This document shows, one piece after another, positions 6,749 to 13,660 of a stretch of 21,212 nucleotides of DNA. The DNA comes from DASRTE01 sp035316885 (GTDB taxonomy: Bacteria > Actinomycetota > Actinomycetes > Jiangellales > Jiangellaceae): assembly GCA_035316885.1 (NCBI GenBank), contig DATHII010000054.1, positions 1-21,212 on the forward strand, given 5' to 3'. Made by a program: the position numbers and the translations under genes. The notes beneath the pieces are model-generated. The model had not been told where the DNA came from, made no database searches, and saw only the letters and a program-made list of their open reading frames with translations. Numbering within the stretch: the first letter of the stretch is position 1; the number at the start of each line of letters is the position of its first letter.

Positions 6749-8066
6749 GCTGCCCCAGCGCCCAGCCGGCGGCATCGGCCAGCTCCTGGACGTGGCCCTG
6801 GTCGTGGGCGAGCCCGACATAGCCCTTGGGGGCCAGCTTGTAGACGCCCGCCTGCAGCAGCAGCCGGTGCCAGGCGACCGACATCGCCAGGTCGGTGGCG
6901 CGGATGCCGGCCGCCGAGGTGACCGGCCGGTCGCCGAACCAGAGCTGGAAGACGCCGCCCGCGGCGGCCACCTGCACGGGCACGCCGCGGTCGGCGCAGA
7001 CGCGCCGCAGGGCGCCGGCGACCAGCTCGCCGAGCTCCTCCAGCCGCGCGTGGCCACCCTGCTCGACCAGGATGTCCAGGGTGGCGTGGGCGGACTCGAC
7101 CCCGAGCAGCCAGCCGTTGAAGGTGCCGCAGTGGAAGCTGGACGGCATCCGGCCGCCGCCGGGGCCCAGATGCTCCATCAGCCGACGCCTGCCGGCCAGG
7201 GCGGCGAGTGGCAGGCCGCCGGCGAGCGCCTTGCCGAGGGTCGTCAGGTCGGGCACCACGCCGTAGCGCTCCTGCGCGCCCCCTGGCGCGAAACGGAAGC
7301 CGGTGACGACCTCGTCGAAGATCAGGACCGTCCCGCTCCGGTCACAGGCAGCTCGGACGGCGTCGAGGAACCCTGGCAGCGGCGCCAGCGCCCGCTGGAA
7401 CGGCTCGCAGATCACGGCGGCGAAGCGCTCCGGCTGCGCGGCCAGCAGCTCGGTGACCGCGCCGGGGTCGTTGAACGGGAGCACCACGACGTCGCCGGCG
7501 ACGCCGTCCTGCACGCCCGCCGACTCGGGGAACGGGACCGGTGGCGCGGTCGGGCTGTGCTCGAACGACCACACGCCGAGGTCGTGGTGGCCGTGGTAGG
7601 CGCCGTCGAACTTGACGATGCCGGCGCGGCCGGTGGCCGTCCTGGCCAGCCGCAGCGCGTGGAAGGTGGCCTCGCTGCCGCTGCCGGTGAAACGGACCAT
7701 CTCGGCCGACGGCACGTAGCCGGCGATCCGCTCGGCCAGCTCGACGGTGCGCCGGTGCAGCGCGTAGTGGTGGCCGCCGAGCGGCGCGGTCCGCTGCAGG
7801 ACCGCCAGCAGGCGCGGGTCGGCGTGGCCGAGCACCAGCGGTCCCCCGCCGAGCACGAAGTCCAGATAGCGGCGGCCGTCGACGTCGAACAGCTCGGCGC
7901 CGGCGCCGCGCTCGACCAGGAACTCCAGGCCGGCCGGGTGGCGGGCCGAGTTGGTCGTCCCGCCGGGGAGCACGGCGTCGGCGCGCGCCACCAGGTCGGC
8001 GTGCGCGGCCGAGCGGGGCGTGCCGGCGAGGGGATCGGCGGTCGGTGGGAGGTCGTCGGCGCGCAT
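6738..8066 (-). CDS. Class III PLP aminotransferase, glutamate-1-semialdehyde aminomutase-like
   Basis: A 442-residue fold-type I PLP enzyme of the HemL-like branch. It has the GSGSEAT phosphate-binding loop (128-134), the Tyr157-His158 stacking region (AYHGHH), DEV at 251-253 for the pyridine nitrogen, and the Schiff-base lysine Lys279 in TTLGKALAGG. The N-terminal GGTTNSARHPAG segment is also typical. Because it sits in a regulated catabolic cluster and not with haem genes, a role in transaminating a keto-sugar or amino acid is more likely than tetrapyrrole synthesis. ATG 8066 is preceded by GAGGA at good spacing. It is divergent from the hydroxyacid dehydrogenase operon and shares with it a 136-nt region with two copies of the palindromic operator. 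Confidence 0.9.
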   Translation of the reverse strand: MRADDLPPTADPLAGTPRSAAHADLVARADAVLPGGTTNSARHPAGLEFLVERGAGAELFDVDGRRYLDFVLGGGPLVLGHADPRLLAVLQRTAPLGGHHYALHRRTVELAERIAGYVPSAEMVRFTGSGSEATFHALRLARTATGRAGIVKFDGAYHGHHDLGVWSFEHSPTAPPVPFPESAGVQDGVAGDVVVLPFNDPGAVTELLAAQPERFAAVICEPFQRALAPLPGFLDAVRAACDRSGTVLIFDEVVTGFRFAPGGAQERYGVVPDLTTLGKALAGGLPLAALAGRRRLMEHLGPGGGRMPSSFHCGTFNGWLLGVESAHATLDILVEQGGHARLEELGELVAGALRRVCADRGVPVQVAAAGGVFQLWFGDRPVTSAAGIRATDLAMSVAWHRLLLQAGVYKLAPKGYVGLAHDQGHVQELADAAGWALGQLMR

Positions 8067-8081
8067 ACGATGTCCTCGGGG

Positions 8082-8095
8082 CCTGTAATGACAGA
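8082..8095. promoter_or_regulatory. Palindromic operator, site 3, at the aminotransferase start
   Basis: CCTGTAATGACAGA matches the CCTGTCATGACAGG pattern with two changes. Its near edge is 15 nt from the aminotransferase ATG (8066), so a bound regulator would sit over or just downstream of that promoter. Its centre is 67 bp from the centre of site 4, which would allow joint control of the two divergent units. Confidence 0.55.
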
Positions 8096-8148
8096 TCGAG
8101 GGACAGAGGTGCGCGAATACCCATCCACAAGGGGATTCGCCGCCTGAA

Positions 8149-8162
8149 CCTATCATGATAGG
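8149..8162. promoter_or_regulatory. Palindromic operator, site 4, perfect 14-bp palindrome
   Basis: CCTATCATGATAGG is an exact 14-bp inverted repeat and the most symmetrical of the four copies. It includes TATCAT (8151-8156), a good -10 hexamer for the plus strand. Transcription would start near 8163 and the regulator would block it. It precedes the five-gene run from the hydroxyacid dehydrogenase to the second FGGY kinase. Confidence 0.68.
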
Positions 8163-8202
8163 CTTCGGCCGACCAGGAGCCGTCGCGAAGGGCTGGCCGA
8201 CC

Positions 8203-9360
8203 TTGGGCGCTGGACCGATCGAGCGGCTGCGGGTGCTCTCGGTCGGCGACCGCTTCGTCCCGGCGGCACTCCTCGGCGCCCGGCTGGCCGCGCACGGCGA
8301 ACCCCACGGACTCGCGTTCGACCTCCACGAGGTCGACCTGCCCTACCCGAGCGCGGCGGCGATCCCGCTCCCCGACGACCCGCCCTCCGGTCGGGTCCGC
8401 GCGTTCTGGGAGGACATCGACGGCATCACCGCCCGCCTCGGCGCCGACGCGGCCGACCCAGCGCTGCGCGAGTACACCGGCCCGGTCGACCAGCTGGTCC
8501 CGCTGGTCGGCGACGCCCAGGTCCTGCTGGTGCATGCCGCGCCCGTCTCGCGCGCGGCGGTCAAGGCCGCCGGCGCGCTCCGCGTCGTCGGCACGGTCCG
8601 CGGCGGCACGGTCAACATCAACCTCGACGCGCTGAACCAGCGCGGGATCCCCCTGTTCAACACCCCTGGCCGCAACGCGCAGGCGGTCGCCGAGTTCGTC
8701 ACCGGCGCCATCATCGCCCATCTCCGCGGCATCGTCGGGGCCGCCACGGCCCTGCGCGCCGGGCGCTGGAGCATGGCGCCGTGGACGGTCGACGGCGCCG
8801 GCATGGAGCTGGCCGGCAAGACCTGCGGCATCGTCGGCTTCGGCCAGGTCGCACGCGCGTTCACCCCGATCGCCCGCGGCATCGGGATGCAGCTGCTGGC
8901 GACCGACCCGTGGGTTGACCCTGCCGAGGTCGCGCAGGCCGGTGTGCAGCCGGCCGGCCTCGACGAGCTGCTCGAGCGCTCCGATGTTGTGGTCCTGATG
9001 GCCCGCTACCACGGGGGCAACCGGCACCTCATCGACGCCCGCGCCCTGGCCCGCATGCGGCCGACGGCCGTGCTGGTCAACACCGCCCGGCCGCAGCTGG
9101 TCGACACCGAGGCGCTCCGGGCCGCCCTGCGCGAGCGCAGGATCGCCGGCGCGATCGTCGACGTCTTCGACCAGGAGCCCCCCGCCGGCGACGACGAGCT
9201 GCTCGGCCTGCCCGGGACGCTGCTCACCCCGCACATCGCCGGCGCCTCGCGCGACACCGTCATCCGCGGCGCCGACCTGCTCGGCGCCAAGGTCGTGCGG
9301 CACCTGGTGGACGGTGACCTGCTCGGCGCCGCGAACCTGGCCGCCATCCAGCCGGTCTGA
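8203..9360 (+). CDS. D-isomer-specific 2-hydroxyacid dehydrogenase family protein
   Basis: An NAD-dependent reductase of the phosphoglycerate/formate dehydrogenase family, 385 residues from the chosen start. The Rossmann motif is GIVGFGQVAR (about 209-218). The catalytic Arg/Glu/His are Arg296 (NTARPQLVD), Glu325 (DVFDQEPP) and His344 (LLTPHIAGASRDT). It is longer than the usual 310-330 residues because of an extra segment in the N-terminal substrate lobe. The ATG at 8155 lies within the operator palindrome, so I prefer TTG 8203 behind GAAGGG (8187-8192). GTG 8233 is another option. I recall B. subtilis having a kinase/2-hydroxyacid dehydrogenase pair (yoaC-yoaD), which suggests such enzymes act together. 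It is the first gene of the aldolase operon. Confidence 0.85.
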   Translation: MGAGPIERLRVLSVGDRFVPAALLGARLAAHGEPHGLAFDLHEVDLPYPSAAAIPLPDDPPSGRVRAFWEDIDGITARLGADAADPALREYTGPVDQLVPLVGDAQVLLVHAAPVSRAAVKAAGALRVVGTVRGGTVNINLDALNQRGIPLFNTPGRNAQAVAEFVTGAIIAHLRGIVGAATALRAGRWSMAPWTVDGAGMELAGKTCGIVGFGQVARAFTPIARGIGMQLLATDPWVDPAEVAQAGVQPAGLDELLERSDVVVLMARYHGGNRHLIDARALARMRPTAVLVNTARPQLVDTEALRAALRERRIAGAIVDVFDQEPPAGDDELLGLPGTLLTPHIAGASRDTVIRGADLLGAKVVRHLVDGDLLGAANLAAIQPV

Positions 9361-9378
9361 CAACTCGGTCTGACAAGG
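9353..9378 (+). repeat. 13-bp tandem duplication across a stop codon
   Basis: CGGTCTGACAA occurs twice with a 13-bp period (9353-9363 and 9366-9376), covering the stop codon of the dehydrogenase gene and the short gap before the aldolase ribosome binding site. It is most simply explained as a slippage duplication. Confidence 0.7.
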
Positions 9379-9387
9379 AGCACGCAG

Positions 9388-10197
9388 ATGTCCTGGGGCA
9401 GGAGCAACCGGCTCAGCCGCATCTTCGACCCGGCCAGCGGCCGGACCAACATGCTGGCCGTGGACCACGGCTACTTCCTCGGCCCGATCAGCGGGATGCA
9501 GTCGCCGCGGTCGGCCATCACCCCGCTGCTCCCCCACGCCGACGCCCTCATGGCCACGCGCGGGCTGCTCAGGTCCAGCGTCGACCCGGCCCTGCCGCGC
9601 TCGGTCGTGCTGCGCGTCTCCGGCGGGACCAGCATCGTCGGGCCGTCGCTGTCCGACGAGACCATCATCACCACCGTCGAGGACGCGCTGCGGCTCAACG
9701 CCGCCGCGGTCGCCCTTTCGGTGTTCGTCGGCACCGAGCACGAGCGCCAGACGCTCGGCAGCCTGGCCGCCCTGGTCGACGAGGCCGGCCGCTACGACCT
9801 GCCGGTCCTCGCCGTCACCGCGGTCGGCAAGGAGCTCGGCGCCTACGACGCCCGCTACCTCGGGCTGGCCACCCGGATCTGCGCCGAGCTCGGCGCCGAC
9901 CTGGTCAAGACCTACTACGCCGACGGCTTCGACGCGGTGGTCGAGGCGGCCATGGTCCCGGTGGTCGTCGCGGGCGGGAAACGGCTGGACTCCGTCAGGG
10001 ACGCGCTGGCGCTGGCGGGCGACGCGGTCGGGGCGGGCGCGGCAGGCATCGACTTCGGCCGCAACGTGTGGCAGTCGGCGCATCCCGTCGCCGCCATCCA
10101 GGCGCTGCGTGCGGTCGTCCACCACGGCCAGGGCGTCGACGACGCCCTCGGCCTGTACCAGCGGCTCGCCGGGGAGCCTGTCCCGGCCGGCCGGTAG
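9388..10197 (+). CDS. lsrF: Class I aldolase/thiolase, LsrF-like (DeoC/LacD superfamily)
   Basis: A 269-residue TIM-barrel enzyme. The N-terminus SNRLSRIFDPASGRTNMLAV then DHGYFLGP closely follows E. coli LsrF as I recall it. So do ADALMATRGLLRS, TAVGKELGAYDARYLGLATRI, LVKTYYADGF, VVVAGGKRL and GIDFGRNVWQS-HPV. Lys174 in LVKTYY is the likely Schiff-base lysine, and Asp26 lies in the first-strand active-site turn. LsrF transfers an acetyl group from phosphorylated 3-hydroxy-pentanedione to CoA, giving acetyl-CoA and dihydroxyacetone phosphate. The protein lacks the roughly 20-residue N-terminal extension of the E. coli enzyme. ATG 9388 follows AAGGAG. Other members of this fold are class I aldolases, so retro-aldol cleavage of a different sugar phosphate is an alternative. 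Confidence 0.82.
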   Translation: MSWGRSNRLSRIFDPASGRTNMLAVDHGYFLGPISGMQSPRSAITPLLPHADALMATRGLLRSSVDPALPRSVVLRVSGGTSIVGPSLSDETIITTVEDALRLNAAAVALSVFVGTEHERQTLGSLAALVDEAGRYDLPVLAVTAVGKELGAYDARYLGLATRICAELGADLVKTYYADGFDAVVEAAMVPVVVAGGKRLDSVRDALALAGDAVGAGAAGIDFGRNVWQSAHPVAAIQALRAVVHHGQGVDDALGLYQRLAGEPVPAGR

Positions 10198-10209
10198 GCG
10201 GGCGGCACC

Positions 10210-11067
10210 GTGGCCGACTACTCGATCTGGGTGCTGGAGTTCGCGTGCGCCCCCGACTCCCCCGCCGGCCTCCTGATCCACGGCCAGCAGGGCACGCGCG
10301 AGCTGCCGTACTCCCTCACCCTGCTCCAGAGCGCTGAGCGCACCGTGCTGGTCGACACCGGCTTCGTCAACGACGGCTTCAGCCGCACGCTCGGCGAGAT
10401 CGACGGGATCACCCGCTGGACCCACCCGCGCACGGTCCTCGCCCGCATCGGCGTCGACCCCGGCGAGGTCGACACCATCCTGTTGACCCACGCCCACTAC
10501 GACCACCTCGGCACCCTTGACGAGTTCCCCAACGCCGTCGCCTGGCTCCAGGAGCGGGAGCTGTTCGGCTGGATCAGGGCGCTGAGCTGGCCGCCGGAGA
10601 TGCAGTGGCTCAAGGACGGGGTCAACCTCGACGACCTCACCGCGGCGGTCGAGCTGACCAGGCAGGGCCGGCTCCGGCTGGTGGACGGGCGCGTCCCCGA
10701 GGTGCTCCCCGGGCTCTGCCTCGAGCCGACCTTCGACACCCACACCTACGGCCACCAGCACGTCGTGGTCGACAACGAGCACGACGGCACCTGGGTGCTG
10801 CCAGGCGACGCGGTCTACACCTACGCCAACCTGGAGGGCGTCGACGGCAGCGGCCACTACGTCCCGATCGGGTTCGCGACCGGCAGCCAGCAGCAGTGCA
10901 TCTTCGCCATGGACCAGATGATGCGGACCGTCGGCCGCCGGAGCCAGCGGATCGTCCCCGGCCACGAGGTGCTGCTGTGGGAGCGGCACCGCTCGCGCAG
11001 CTTCGACGACGGCCTCCACGTCGCCGAGGTGTCGCTCCGACCGGGCGACAGCTCCCGGCTCGGGTAG
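10210..11067 (+). CDS. Metallo-beta-lactamase-fold hydrolase, N-acyl-homoserine-lactonase-like
   Basis: A 285-residue dinuclear-zinc hydrolase of the AttM/BlcC-AiiA lactonase branch. The core motif is LTHAHYDHLG, giving His94, His96, Asp98 and His99. Further ligands are His182 (THTYGHQ), Asp200 (LPGDAVY) and His252 (VPGHE). The N-terminal VLVDTGF strand (46-52) is also characteristic. These enzymes open the rings of acyl-homoserine lactones or simple gamma-lactones in the cytoplasm, as no signal peptide is present. The GTG start at 10210, 12 nt after the aldolase gene, has only a weak GGCGGGCGG upstream. In this operon a sugar- or hydroxy-lactone substrate is at least as likely as a signalling lactone. 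Confidence 0.82.
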   Translation: MADYSIWVLEFACAPDSPAGLLIHGQQGTRELPYSLTLLQSAERTVLVDTGFVNDGFSRTLGEIDGITRWTHPRTVLARIGVDPGEVDTILLTHAHYDHLGTLDEFPNAVAWLQERELFGWIRALSWPPEMQWLKDGVNLDDLTAAVELTRQGRLRLVDGRVPEVLPGLCLEPTFDTHTYGHQHVVVDNEHDGTWVLPGDAVYTYANLEGVDGSGHYVPIGFATGSQQQCIFAMDQMMRTVGRRSQRIVPGHEVLLWERHRSRSFDDGLHVAEVSLRPGDSSRLG

Positions 11068-11078
11068 GGGAGGCAGCG

Positions 11079-12179
11079 ATGAGCGGTCGGTTGCCGGGCG
11101 GGCGGGCGCTGGTCACCGGCGCGGGCATGGAGCAGCTCCCCTCCCCAGCCCTGGTCGTCGACCTCGACGCGTTCGAGGCGAACGTGGCCACCGCCGAGGC
11201 ACTGCTCGCCGGGACCGGCACCCGGCTGCGCCCGCACGTCAAGACCCACCGCACCCCCGGGCTGGCCGCCCGCCAGCTCGGCGGCGTCGCCGCCGGCGTC
11301 ACCTGCGCGACCGTCGGCGAGGCCGAGGTCATGGCCGACGCCGGCATCGCCGAGGTGTTCGTCGCCAACGAGGTCGTCGCGGCCGACAAGCTGGCGCGCC
11401 TGGCCGGCCTCGCCAGGCGGGCGCGGGTGACCGTGGCGGTGGACGACGCGTCCGCCGCCGAGGCCCTCGGGGCCGCGGCGCGCCAGGCCGGCAGCCTGGT
11501 CGACGTCCTCGTCGACGTCGACATCGGCCTGCACCGCTGCGGCGTGGCCACCCCCGCCGACGCCGTCCCCCTGGCCGCGGCGGTTGCGCGCACCGCCGGG
11601 CTCCGGCTGGCCGGGATCATGGGCTACGAGGGCCGCGTGCGCACGCTCGGCACGGAGCGGACCGCCGAGCTGGGCCGCTCCTACGCGCTCCTGGCCGAGA
11701 CGCGCGCCGGCCTGGAGCGCGCCGGGTTCGAGGTGGGCACGGTCTCCTCCGCGGGCACCTCCACCATCCGGGAGGCGGCGGCCGACCCCACCGTCAACGA
11801 GATCCAGGCGGGGACCTACGCCCTCATGGAGGCAGACCTCGAGGAGCTCGAGCTCCCCTTCCGCCACGCCGCGACCGTCCTCGCCACGGTGATCAGCCGC
11901 TCACCCGGCCAGGTGGTCCTCGACGCCGGCCGCAAGTCGCTGGCCTGCGACTACGGGTTCCCGCTGCTCCTGGACGACGGCGGCGAGGTCGGCGACGTCA
12001 ACGAGGAGCACACCATCGTCGCCTGGCACACCGACACGCCGCCGCCGCTCGGCACCCGCCTGGCGCTCCGCCCCGGCCACGTGCGGCTCACCTTCAATCT
12101 CCACCCGCAGGTCTGGCTCGCCCGCGGCGACCAGGTCGTCGACCAGCTCCCCGTCACCGCGCGGGGACGCTCGCAGTGA
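11079..12179 (+). CDS. D-threonine aldolase/alanine racemase N-terminal-fold PLP enzyme, with SDR-like leader
   Basis: A 366-residue fold-type III PLP protein. From residue 20 it reads LPSPALVVDLDAFEANV, then RPHVKTH with the PLP lysine Lys55, the usual start of D-threonine aldolases and D-serine dehydratases (DSD1 type). The barrel is followed by the C-terminal beta domain, with PGHVR at 332-336. In these families that site carries His-x-Asp or His-x-Cys for a metal; here it is His334-Val-Arg336, so the second ligand is changed. The first 16 residues (MSGRLPGGRALVTGAG) look like the beginning of a short-chain dehydrogenase, not part of this fold. ATG 11079 has a strong GGGGAGG upstream. It overlaps the next gene by 4 nt (GTGA). 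Confidence 0.83.
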   Translation: MSGRLPGGRALVTGAGMEQLPSPALVVDLDAFEANVATAEALLAGTGTRLRPHVKTHRTPGLAARQLGGVAAGVTCATVGEAEVMADAGIAEVFVANEVVAADKLARLAGLARRARVTVAVDDASAAEALGAAARQAGSLVDVLVDVDIGLHRCGVATPADAVPLAAAVARTAGLRLAGIMGYEGRVRTLGTERTAELGRSYALLAETRAGLERAGFEVGTVSSAGTSTIREAAADPTVNEIQAGTYALMEADLEELELPFRHAATVLATVISRSPGQVVLDAGRKSLACDYGFPLLLDDGGEVGDVNEEHTIVAWHTDTPPPLGTRLALRPGHVRLTFNLHPQVWLARGDQVVDQLPVTARGRSQ

Positions 12180-13660
12180 GCCTGGTCGGGATCGACATCG
12201 GCTCCAGCGCCGTCAAGGCTGGTGCCTACGACGACACCGGCACGCCGCTGGCGCTGGTCCGCGAGCCCGTCGACGACCATTATCCCGCGCCGGGTGAGTG
12301 GGAGGCCGACCCGGACGAGGTGTGGGCGGCGACCGTCGCCGTGCTCCAGCGGCTCGCCGCGCACGACGCCGTGCGCCACGACCCGCCTGCGGCGCTGGCC
12401 GTGTCCGCGTCCGGCCGCGAGGTGTTCCCGGCGACCGCCGACGGCCGGCCGCTCGGCCCCTGCCTGCGCACCGGCGACGCGCGCGCCGCCGAGCCGGACG
12501 CGGCCGCGCTGATCGACCACAGCCCGGAGCGCTGGATCCGCGCCTGCGGGCACGTCCCCGACCGCATGGACCCCACCAACCGGCTGCTGTGGTGGCGCCA
12601 GCAGCGGCCCGACGTCTGGGCCGTGACACGCCGCTTCCTCAACTGGCACGAGCTGGTCACCCTCCGGCTCGTCGGCGACGCCGTCACCGACCCCGCGCTC
12701 GCCGCCGGCTTCATGCTGTACGACCTGGAGGCGCACGACTGGTCCGGCGCGCGCCTGGCGGCGCTCGACCTCGACCGCTCGCTGCTGCCCGAGGTGCGGC
12801 CGTGGGCGACCTCGCTCGGCCCGGTCCGGCCGAAGGCGGCCGCCGAGCTTGGCCTGCCCGCCGGCTGCGTGGTCGTGGTCGGCAGCTTCGACACCTCGTG
12901 CGCCGCGGTGGGGTCCGGCGCGGTCGCGCCCGGTGTGCCGCTGCTGGCCTGCGGCACGTGGGAGTCGCTGGTCGCGCCGGCCGGGCAGCTCCGTCCCGGG
13001 GTCATCGCCAAGGCGGGGATGGCCGTCGGCCCGCACCCGAGCCTGCCGGGCACGGGCGTGTTCGCGCGCAGCCCGAACGGCACCGCAGCGGTCGACTGGG
13101 CCAGGCGGCTCACGCGGGTGCCGCTGCGCGCCCTCGACCGGCGCCTCGACGACGCGGGACCGGACCCGTCGCCGGTGGTCGCGATCCCGCACCTGGCCGG
13201 CGCGAGCGCGCCCTGGGCGGCCCCGCAGGCGCGCGGGGCGCTGCTCGGCCTGACCTTGGCCAGCACGCCCCTGGACGTGGTCAAGGCGCTGCTGGAAGGC
13301 ATCGCCTGCGACCTGGAGCTCACCCGGCGCGCGCTGGAGCGTGCCGGCGCGGCCGTGCACGCCTGGCGGACCAGCGGCGGGGGCGCCCGCTCCCGCTGGT
13401 GGATGCAGCTCAAGGCCGACCTGACCGGGGTGCCGGTCGAGGTAACGGCGGACGCGGAGGCGGGCGCGCTCGGGGCGGCCATGCTCGCCGGGATGGGCGC
13501 CGGCGTGTTCGCCTCGATGGAGGAGGCCGCCAGGGTGCGGCTCAGGACGACCCGGCGCCACCAGCCGGACCCGGCGCGGGCCGCGCGCTACGCCGAACGC
13601 CTGGAAGCCCACCGACGGCTGGTGCCGACCCTGCTCGCCGTCAGGAGCCCTCGCCGGTGA
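12176..13660 (+). CDS. FGGY-family carbohydrate kinase (xylulokinase/gluconokinase-like)
   Basis: A 494-residue second FGGY kinase, distinct from the LsrK-like one. The phosphate loop is LVGIDIGSSAVKAGAYD (3-19), the catalytic Asp is probably Asp239 in VGSFDTSCAAVG, and the ATP-site SGGGARSRWWMQLKAD lies near 396-411, followed by EAGALGAAMLAGMGAG. It phosphorylates a sugar or polyol; the substrate cannot be predicted reliably from these motifs. The GTG start overlaps the preceding stop (GTGA), indicating translational coupling as the last gene of the 8.2-13.6 kb operon. Its 3' end overlaps the opposing FadR-type regulator gene by 20 nt. Confidence 0.87.
   Translation: MSLVGIDIGSSAVKAGAYDDTGTPLALVREPVDDHYPAPGEWEADPDEVWAATVAVLQRLAAHDAVRHDPPAALAVSASGREVFPATADGRPLGPCLRTGDARAAEPDAAALIDHSPERWIRACGHVPDRMDPTNRLLWWRQQRPDVWAVTRRFLNWHELVTLRLVGDAVTDPALAAGFMLYDLEAHDWSGARLAALDLDRSLLPEVRPWATSLGPVRPKAAAELGLPAGCVVVVGSFDTSCAAVGSGAVAPGVPLLACGTWESLVAPAGQLRPGVIAKAGMAVGPHPSLPGTGVFARSPNGTAAVDWARRLTRVPLRALDRRLDDAGPDPSPVVAIPHLAGASAPWAAPQARGALLGLTLASTPLDVVKALLEGIACDLELTRRALERAGAAVHAWRTSGGGARSRWWMQLKADLTGVPVEVTADAEAGALGAAMLAGMGAGVFASMEEAARVRLRTTRRHQPDPARAARYAERLEAHRRLVPTLLAVRSPRR

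Noticed and set aside
6738..8066. Assignment of the aminotransferase as HemL of haem synthesis
   Set aside because: Motifs fit the wider GSA-like class, but the neighbours and shared operator point to catabolism and no tetrapyrrole gene is near.
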